Source: Cylindrotheca closterium (lineage: Eukaryota; Bacillariophyta; Bacillariophyceae; Bacillariales; Bacillariaceae). Taken from it: a DNA stretch of 34,386 nt. The position numbers were made by a program, and so were the translations under genes. The notes under the pieces were generated by a model that saw only the letters and a list, made by a program, of their open reading frames with translations, was not told the origin of the DNA and did not search any database. The stretch covers positions 1-34,386 of the forward strand of contig CAKOGP040000990.1 of NCBI GenBank assembly GCA_933822405.4, given 5' to 3'. This document shows, in pieces, positions 28,066-34,386 of this stretch; position 1 is the stretch's first letter, and each line of letters starts with the position of its first letter.

Positions 28066-30144
28066 ATGCCAAAGGACGACAGAGATGAAGAAGGTCTGCG
28101 TCGCACTTACGATGTCGTTGTGTGTGGGACGGGGTTAGTGCAAGCAATTGTATCAGCGGCATTGGCACGTGCTGGGCTTTCCGTTCTCCACTGCGATGGT
28201 TCCGACTATTATGGCGAAATGGATTCTACTTGGAATCCAGAAATAATTCAGGAGAAAATCAAAGAAAAGAAAAGCAGTGCCGAATTATTGGCTGAAGTAT
28301 CATGCAAATCCTCTCATATCGATAAGGGTTTCATAGCGATGAATCCAAAGGGTAGTGAAAGCAATTTGCAGTGGCACTCTGAAAACAAAGTTGACAGCTT
28401 TGGTTTAGACGTCGGAATCCTGGTTGATACTCCTTTCGGAAAAGGGACTGTCGTTGAGTTGCCAAAAAGTTTCGATGAGTCGATTGTTGTTGCCTTAGAA
28501 AAATGGGTTCTTGCCAATGGCAAAAGATCGTTGGTGTACTTCCGCATACCACATGAATATCGCCACAACTCCTTCTCTTCTCAAGTGCTTGAAGAGTTGC
28601 TCTTCCAGACGCAAGGAGTACAATCACTTCGTACAGCAAAAGCAAAACGAATATTGAATGACCATCGCATTTCTCTTGATGCTACACCAGCGTTTGTTCT
28701 CGCTTCAGGAAGAGCAGTTTCAGGTATGCTAGCTAGTAATGTTGCTGACTACTTGGAATTCAGAAGTGCAGAAGGGTTGTTTTGGCTGGAAGGAGGAGAC
28801 CTCTCGAAAGTACCTTGCTCCAAGAACGATGTGTTTGGGACCAAACTGCTCGCTCCGATGGATAAACGACGGCTTATGAAGTTCATACAGCTCGCAATGG
28901 ACTACGCAACACAGACATCATCCGACGAAGAGCGACAGCAGCAAGTTTCTTTGGAAACAGCTAATGCAATGGAGAATTCACCTGATGCACCAACGAGTAC
29001 TTTGGAAACCGTAGAATCAGAAGTGCAGTCGTTGAATGAGCGTCACCTGAATCATGGAAGGTCTCTAGCCCGCCCGCAAAACAAAGTTGTGTCAACTGAA
29101 GCCTTGTCTATTTTGAAGCAGTGCATGGATGATGGGATGGCTTTCGACACATTCTTGGAGAAGGTACACAAGCTGTCGCCAAAGCTGCAAGCTATAGTTC
29201 GATACGCTATTGCCTGGGAACGAGAAGTTTCGAGCGTTTCGCTGGCCGAAGGGATGGAAAATCTAAAACTTCACCTCCAAGCAGTAGGGCGATTTGGGAA
29301 CACTGCGTTTATCTTCCCTCTATATGGGAGCGGGGAGCTGCCGCAGGCATTTTGTAGATCAGCTGCAGTGTTCGGTGCAACATTTTTGTTACGGAGAGCC
29401 GCTGTCGGCATCAAGGTTTCAGATGGGAATGGTGTAACTGGTGCTTTGATTTCTGAAGACAATTCTTCGGAGTGCAAGATGATTGAGTGCAAAACAATAA
29501 TCGCATCTGAGGCCTCTTTCTCACTTGAAAGAACGACAAGGTCGTGCAAGAGGATACTACGACGGATTAGTGTGCTGAGTGGCAGAGTGATCCGATCTGA
29601 TGATACGGATTGTCACATCACTACTATTCCTCCGAAGACTGTTGGTAATTCGCACACAATTCATTGCGTAACCCTAGATCATACGCTGCAAGTTGTCCAT
29701 CATGGGTGCACTGTTATGCATCTGACAACAACCGTGGAATGTGACAAAGGTCAGGAAACAGATGATGAGATTCTTTCAGAGGCGAGCCGAATGATAATTG
29801 AAGCAAGCGGAAGCCAGCTCGACGAAGTCTACCAAGTCTGTTTCAGTCACTGCTTCGAGCCGACTGGATTTTTTTCTGTCTCCGATGTCCCAGAAGGTCT
29901 GCATCTTTGCCATCACAGCGGACAGGCTTTGACTGTTGACAATGCTTTCGCTCAAGCAGAAAGCATCTTTTCCAAAATTTGTCCTGGCAAAGATTTCTTG
30001 AAACTGTCAGAAGACTTTGATGTTCAAATAAAAGAGAGGGCCACAGAAAATAATATCAATGACGACGAAAAAAATATGCTTGAGAGCGCTTTGGATATCG
30101 TGAGGAAAACCAAAGAAAACAAAAACGAACAAACACGTGGATAG
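28066..30144 (+). CDS. Rab escort protein (REP/CHM), GDI superfamily
   Basis: 692 aa, single exon, ATG at 28066. REP presents new Rab GTPases to geranylgeranyl transferase II and delivers them to membranes; it acts in the cytosol. The GDI-type dinucleotide-binding fold opens the protein (YDVVVCGTGLVQAIVSAALA, then LHCDGSDYYGE). Region 215-290 has the REP/GDI pattern FWLEGG..KVPCSKNDVFGTKLLAPMDKRRLMKF. The second conserved block is at about 415-445 (IFPLYGSGELPQAF, VFGATFLLRRA). REP is preferred over plain GDI because of the length (GDIs are about 450 aa), the long insert between the conserved blocks (about 290-395) and the VPCSKNDVF form of the motif. The C-terminus is Lys/Glu/Asn-rich. GDI-like function remains possible. 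Confidence 0.88.
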   Translation: MPKDDRDEEGLRRTYDVVVCGTGLVQAIVSAALARAGLSVLHCDGSDYYGEMDSTWNPEIIQEKIKEKKSSAELLAEVSCKSSHIDKGFIAMNPKGSESNLQWHSENKVDSFGLDVGILVDTPFGKGTVVELPKSFDESIVVALEKWVLANGKRSLVYFRIPHEYRHNSFSSQVLEELLFQTQGVQSLRTAKAKRILNDHRISLDATPAFVLASGRAVSGMLASNVADYLEFRSAEGLFWLEGGDLSKVPCSKNDVFGTKLLAPMDKRRLMKFIQLAMDYATQTSSDEERQQQVSLETANAMENSPDAPTSTLETVESEVQSLNERHLNHGRSLARPQNKVVSTEALSILKQCMDDGMAFDTFLEKVHKLSPKLQAIVRYAIAWEREVSSVSLAEGMENLKLHLQAVGRFGNTAFIFPLYGSGELPQAFCRSAAVFGATFLLRRAAVGIKVSDGNGVTGALISEDNSSECKMIECKTIIASEASFSLERTTRSCKRILRRISVLSGRVIRSDDTDCHITTIPPKTVGNSHTIHCVTLDHTLQVVHHGCTVMHLTTTVECDKGQETDDEILSEASRMIIEASGSQLDEVYQVCFSHCFEPTGFFSVSDVPEGLHLCHHSGQALTVDNAFAQAESIFSKICPGKDFLKLSEDFDVQIKERATENNINDDEKNMLESALDIVRKTKENKNEQTRG

Positions 30145-30451
30145 GAGAATTGTTCACACCAAGCGATGTAAATGTCACCGGAAGAAGCACAAAGTTGTTT
30201 TTCCTCTCCATGGTCTTGATCCCCGCTGCATCACCGTAGTTGATCGTTTGTACGTTCACTAGTTCACATGTCAACAGGCGATTTTGCTCCGCTCTGAATC
30301 CAAGCGTGCTCAAAATTCGGATCAACAGATCTATTCCATAAGTGCTCAAGGATGATATAATACCAGACACTAAGCCGAAGTCAGTCGCCTCCTTCCCATG
30401 CCGCCCCTTGCTTTTCTGAGTTTCAAACAGAGATAAGAGCCGTGAGTGCAT
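30056..30451 (-). CDS. Possible small antisense-overlapping ORF
   Basis: 131 aa from ATG at 30451. Its last 89 bases overlap the 3' end of the REP gene on the opposite strand. The composition looks more protein-like than neighbouring false frames (a run of FGLVSGIISSLSTYGIDLLI, then an Asn/Thr/Val-rich part). I recognise no domain. It may be the last exon of a spliced minus-strand gene, since a CTCAG acceptor occurs at its start, but no upstream exon is convincing. Confidence 0.25.
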   Translation of the reverse strand: MHSRLLSLFETQKSKGRHGKEATDFGLVSGIISSLSTYGIDLLIRILSTLGFRAEQNRLLTCELVNVQTINYGDAAGIKTMERKNNFVLLPVTFTSLGVNNSPIHVFVRFCFLWFSSRYPKRSQAYFFRRH

Positions 30452-31118
30452 ATCGTAGCAATAACACTTCACAATGTTTCGACAAACTGGCTACTCGATC
30501 TATCATTGTTTTCGTACTCGGATCAAGTGAAGAAAAAGTGTCGCAATGAGATTCATTTTGCCTTCCATCACCCTTGCAATTTATTATGTTTAGCTGCAAA
30601 AGCAGGGCTCTACTGAGGCATGGATAGATTCAGATGCAGGAACTCACAAGTATTCTATGGCTTCAGATTGGGTCCATATGTGCGGTACTGTACTGTAGCA
30701 TTAAGAATGGCAAGACCTGACCATGCTGTATGAGCGGTAGGCACCGTTGTCGTGGTAGAAGGAAAAGGGACAGACTGGCAAAATATTTTGCAATCCACGA
30801 ACGACTCACATCGTCGTCTCCTGCATTTCACTTTCTCATTTTGTATTTCGGTGTTGATCCCAGGCTCGCAAGTGGACCATAATTCAGGGGCTACTGTAGC
30901 TCTGCAGATGCAAAGACTACTTTTGCTCAATCTGACACAGAATCTTAGACAAAAAGGTGCACTGAAGGATGATTGGAGTTTCATGGCACCATGGAATCTG
31001 ATACCACAGTTGTAGCTGGGTCTCGCGGTGCTAATATTCTGGAAGATGCCATGATGGTATATTTACATAATATCTATATTCGCTTTGTGTTTTGCAATAA
31101 CTCCACCATAAGCCAAGC
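30145..31118. other. Intergenic stretch between REP and the DUF6824 gene
   Basis: Contains the weak minus-strand ORF at 30056-30451 and nothing else that I can support. Open frames at 30655-31015 on both strands are low-information and mutually overlapping. It probably includes the 3' untranslated regions of the two convergent genes. Confidence 0.5.
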
Positions 31119-32116
31119 CTATACCTCGACAAAAAAAGAGGGACATAAAGAACTGTCACAGTGGCCAAGGTTGTATTGGCAAGACGAAGTTGTCTCAACT
31201 CGACGAGGTATAGCTGCATCTGGAGGGAAGAAATCTCGAAGATAAAGTATGCGATCATGAGGTTCGAGCTGATCGACAGATATGGCTTCAGCAAACGCGT
31301 TCTTCGTGAGTTCGAATGAAGGTCGAATCATGATGGGAACGTCTTTCCCTTCATCGTTCACAAAATGGGCGGAGGCTGCATCAGCAGAAACTGAGTTGCA
31401 CTTACGCTCCGACTCTCTGGACATAACAAAACTTTCACTTTTCTGGACACCAGTTTGCGGGTGGGAGTAATCGACACCGGTACCACGCATTTTTCGTCCA
31501 ATTACCACCTTTTTCATTTCTCCGCCATCAACTAAGGATTCATTCTTTTTCTTTCGAATTTCCGGGGCTCCTTCACGGAGTGCCTGACAAGTTTTTTCCC
31601 GTGCTCGTACGTCGCCAATGTCCACCCAAGCTACAACGCCAGGATCGAATCGAGAGCCTTGTCGTCGAAGAAAACGACCTCCTTTTCTTCTAATTGCTTC
31701 AACAATGGTTGAGGCTACTCCAGGCTTATCACGTTTCTTTGCCTGGAGATATTTGCTTTGATAACGTTTCACAAGGGCCCTGAAGACTCTGTTTCCAGAA
31801 TGTGAATTCGTTGCCCCCCCTTCAAACACAAAGCACTTTGAATTAAATTCAAAGTGTGGTGGATAGAAATTGACAACCACAAAGCTATCTTACCTCGACC
31901 GGAAAGGACATCGTCTGGCTTGATATTGGTTACAAGCCTGAAAATGTTTGAATTCGAGTGTGGCAAATATCCAAATTCACAACTTGCTGGCATCCGAGAT
32001 TGAAAGGAGAGCGTTGGTGCATGCTTCTGATCGATATAGAACCCCGAGCTGGACTCCTTCTCACAACATGAGTAGTCTCGAATTCTTAGACTCCTCAATC
32101 CGCGATTCTTCCCCAT
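31119..32116 (-). CDS. DUF6824 domain protein, two exons
   Basis: Exon 1 is 32116-31894, the intron 31893-31820 (74 nt, GTAAGA...TTGAAG), and exon 2 31819-31119; the protein is 307 aa. The splice joins DDVLSGRG to GATNSHSGN. This restores the signature of the stramenopile family with D-V-L-x-GRGG-x-TN-x-H-x-GN followed by FR.LV..Y...Y..AKK.DKP..A..IV..IR..GGRFL, W.D.GD..AREKT.QALREGAPEI (about residues 67-165). The family is expanded in diatoms. Its biochemical role is not established, but the basic, compact domain has been considered DNA-binding-like. The rest (165-307) is Ser/Lys-rich, then acidic, without recognised motifs. The family match and the in-phase intron make the gene model firm. 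Confidence 0.85.
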
Positions 32117-32984
32117 TTTAAAGACAAAATTCGAGAAAACCCAACTTGTTGTACGTAGTCAGTCTAGCCTGTTTGGTACAGCCACGTAGCTACTGTCCTG
32201 AGTTATTCAATCTTTTACCCCGATAAACAGTTCCTACTCAGCACTATTTTAAGATTTTCAGTTTGAGCTAACAATCTCTGCACTAAGACATGCCATGGAA
32301 GCAGTAGTATCGACCACTCATCGTGGATCTAATGGATACGAAAATGGGAACAACTCCACTTTCTCTACAGCCATCGTCTTGCATTCGACCCTTCCCCGTC
32401 TGTCATTGCTAGGGTTGCGGAGGGAAAGTCTCAAGAGTCAGTCCTTCGCTCGTTTACGTGCGACCGACAGACAATACGGACGAACTATAGACGACGGCGA
32501 CTAGCTTAGGGGGGGGAGAAGGCGGGGAGAGAGGCTGAAAAGAAGAGGAAGAAGGAAGAAAAGGGAGGGTTTTAAAACGCGCTTGTTTCATCATCCAAAA
32601 GATGCAATAGTTCATAAATTGTATTAGTCATTGCATTTTCAATGCACTTCAGTTGATTTCACTCTGCCATCAGAGAAGTCTGAACGATACTCCACAATAC
32701 ATAGTAGTGCTCTATCTGAAAGATTGAAAAATCAGTTTCTATCGTTGGATCTATCTATTACCTCATGTAGTACCAGTCAATTTCAGTTGGTGCCAACCTA
32801 CCATCCCATTCTTCAGGTTAGCTCAAAGTCATCCTAGGGGATCTACAGCGCTTCCTCATGATCGAGGGCTAAGGTTGGTCCTTAAGACAAGGTCTTTAGT
32901 CGTTTGATAAGGCAAAGAAAAACTGCTAGGGCCGTATGGAGCTTGGACCTAACATCCCCCCTAACATCATTTGAAGTCTGTGGA
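32117..32984. other. Intergenic region upstream of the DUF6824 gene
   Basis: Presumably contains that gene's promoter. It includes an extended purine tract at 32509-32574 (G-rich then GAAGGAAG repeats). Plus-strand open frames at 32295-32504 and 32631-32837 are short, have no recognisable motif and are probably chance. Confidence 0.5.
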
Positions 32985-33145
32985 GAGTACTAATTTAGTG
33001 TGGAACAGAGTTAGTCGAATCCATCATTAGTGATAGAGAGCTGTGATTGGCTCATACCACTAATAATAGACTCGTCTTTAGTGAATCGACTAACTCTCAT
33101 TGGCTAAAAATTCACTAAAGACCCCACCACCATAAAACAAGAACC
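32985..33145 (-). mobile_element. Inverted, diverged left end of the DDE-exonuclease transposon family
   Basis: The reverse complement aligns with 2968-3115. The terminus GGTTCTTGTTTTATGGTGGT matches the left terminal repeat. TTTAGTGAAT/ATTCACTAAA arms (33077-33086 and 33110-33119) enclose the same CCAATGAGAGTTAG box. A second pair of ATTAGTG arms encloses CCAATCACAG, and CACTAAATTAGTACTC matches CACTAAGTTAGTACTC. No second terminal repeat or 8-bp duplication was found, so this is a solo end or the remains of a non-autonomous copy. Confidence 0.8.
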
Positions 33146-33331
33146 CTGGAACACCAGGCAAATGTTCAGACCGAGTATTTTTGGGACACATCGCAAATTT
33201 CCACATGCTTGTGCCCGGAGATATAAAATTATATTTTTAGCTTCGGAAAATCTATGTTATTTCTCCCTTTAAAAGTATTAATGATTTATTAATTATGTGA
33301 TGATTTATCAAATAGGGACTTATGGGCACGG

Positions 33332-33347
33332 ATGACCAATTGGTCAT
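33332..33347. repeat. 16-bp perfect palindrome
   Basis: ATGACCAATTGGTCAT is fully self-complementary. It lies just before the GAGTTATAACTC array. Confidence 0.85.
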
Positions 33348-33360
33348 TGTGACTTTTTCT

Positions 33361-33478
33361 GAGTTATAACTCAAATCACAACGGAATCCTGAGTTATAAC
33401 TCACGGCGTTGAGTTATATAACTCAAACGTGTGAGTTATAAGTCAGACGTTATAACTCAAACATGTGAGTTATAACTC
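33361..33478. repeat. GAGTTATAACTC palindrome array
   Basis: Perfect copies at 33361-33372, 33391-33402 and 33467-33478. A stretched palindrome GAGTTATATAACTC is at 33411-33424, a one-base variant GAGTTATAAGTC at 33433-33444, and a truncated GTTATAACTC at 33449-33458. Several spacers contain AAACGTGT or AAACATGT. The spacing is irregular. Confidence 0.88.
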
Positions 33479-33496
33479 AAACGTACTCAGAAAATG

Positions 33497-33682
33497 TCAG
33501 GGGGGTGACGTTCTCCAATGGGGGAAGGGCAGCTTCAAGCGATCCAGCTCCTTTTCCTCAATATCTCCGAGGAGAGATTCAATGTCTTCATTGGTCAAAA
33601 TCATTTTCCCCTTACCTTGTGATTTTGCGGAGGTGGCATTTGTAGCCATTGTTGGGTCGTTATTGGCGGTCTCGGTGGTCAT
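33497..33682 (-). CDS. Small hypothetical ORF
   Basis: 61 aa from ATG at 33682. The N-terminus is Thr/Asn/Ala-rich, followed by a Lys-rich patch and an acidic helical part (NEDIESLLGDIEEKELDRL). TATAAAAA lies about 20 bases upstream on the same strand (33708-33701). I recognise no family. It could be the first exon or truncated head of a larger gene, since it stops abruptly just before the palindrome array. Confidence 0.3.
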   Translation of the reverse strand: MTTETANNDPTMATNATSAKSQGKGKMILTNEDIESLLGDIEEKELDRLKLPFPHWRTSPP

Positions 33683-33697
33683 GATGTTGCGTGACAA

Positions 33698-34386
33698 GAT
33701 TTTTTATAGAGTTTGGATCAGGAAAAGTGCAGTACAGTACAGCTCGCCTCAGTTTTTGAAAACACGCTGTAGAAAATCCGTAGAAATATATGGTCTCTGG
33801 TAGGCTTTGTCAACAATTCATGGCTAAAATAGTACCTTTCAATTTCCATCTCTGCCGTAGAAATCCTACCAATTGACAAAAAGCAACAACCCATTTACAT
33901 TGTCAACCTTCTGGAGGCTTGTTACCATCCAACAAGCCTCTCCGATCGGCAAATTTTTCAACGAATCCCTTCAATAGACATTAAGGCAGGGTATTGCCGA
34001 AAAATTTTCCGACCAGAAGCAAATGCCAGTCCAATTTAAAGCAAAGCAAGTTGCTGCTGTGTTGAACAACGTCCGACTTTTGCATCCTGCATACCAACGG
34101 CGATGGATGTCATAAACGAACTGGTTAGAGTTGACCATTCACTATGGTGGAAATTCCTTCGACTTTGAGTCAACAAAAGCAGACCTGGGTCGTGCAGTTG
34201 CCCTATCAATTGCCAAATTGGTAAACATTGACAATGAAAGTGCGAATGCTCAAGGATTCTACCGCCAAACCAAAAATGGCACCACCGCCTACTTTGCAAC
34301 AGCTACAAATGCGCCCCCACCTATCAGTTTGCTTTATTGATATCTATTGCAATAGCGGTGTTAGAATAAAGCAAAATGTGCTCTAT
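33698..34386. other. End of window, no supported gene
   Basis: A plus-strand open stretch at 34131-34340 has no ATG start and no recognised motif. The rest is AT-rich with short inverted repeats such as TTTGTCAA (33807-33814) and TTGACAAA (33872-33879). The sequence could belong to a gene or mobile element continuing past the window. Confidence 0.45.

Noticed and set aside
28066..30144. Simple Rab GDI
   Set aside because: The protein is about 240 residues longer than GDIs, and its central motif and large insert match REP better.
30655..31015. Overlapping ORFs on both strands as small genes
   Set aside because: Low-information sequences with no motif, overlapping each other and near the 3' ends of two convergent genes.
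32295..32837. Short plus-strand ORFs as genes
   Set aside because: Both are under 70 residues and lack motifs, and they lie in the probable promoter region of the DUF6824 gene.
34131..34340. 69-residue plus-strand ORF at the window end
   Set aside because: It has no ATG start and no recognisable domain, and upstream frames do not connect to it.

Overview
This window looks like nuclear DNA of a diatom, probably a pennate one. I infer this from short GT-AG introns (about 53-87 nt) in otherwise compact genes, a Ty1/copia element of the diatom CoDi style (DSHAD protease, chromodomain-like segment between integrase and reverse transcriptase), a plant-like NPL4, and a gene of the DUF6824 family, which is expanded in diatoms. 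The species cannot be named from the sequence alone.

Layout. 1-2959 is gene-free and rich in short repeats: two clusters of a 31-bp palindromic minisatellite and two arrays of a CCAAACGATT motif. 2968-8413 is a complete DNA transposon of 5446 bp with 23-bp terminal inverted repeats (20/23 match) and a perfect 8-bp target duplication (ACTCTTGC). It carries one uninterrupted 1473-codon gene: a DDE-type transposase with a DEDDy 3'-5' exonuclease domain lying between its second Asp and its Glu. I consider this the most novel object in the window. A decayed, inverted relative of its left end lies at about 32985-33145.

8534-10697 is a spliced gene for a secretory-pathway short-chain dehydrogenase; the transposon sits about 112 bp upstream of its start. 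10968-12575 (minus) is NOC4. 12641-20658 is a broken Ty1/copia element with two 170-bp LTRs, inserted 65 bp upstream of the NOC4 start codon. Its pol is interrupted by a 1423-bp nested insertion (17985-19407) flanked by a 17-bp duplication.

20946-24911 (minus) is a ten-exon Sen1/senataxin-type helicase. 25071-26432 (plus, divergent) is SOF1/DCAF13. 26489-27880 (minus) is NPL4. 28066-30144 (plus, divergent) is a Rab escort protein. 31119-32116 (minus) is a two-exon DUF6824 gene. The rest to 34386 has the transposon relic, an array of GAGTTATAACTC palindromes and only weak ORFs.

How the genes fit together. The host genes are conserved housekeeping functions: small-subunit ribosome assembly (NOC4, SOF1), transcription termination and R-loop removal (Sen1), ubiquitin-Cdc48 extraction (NPL4) and Rab prenylation (REP). 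Without the copia element NOC4, SEN1 and SOF1 would be close neighbours. Both large transposable elements landed in the promoters of host genes, so the regulation of the SDR gene and of NOC4 may differ from alleles lacking them.
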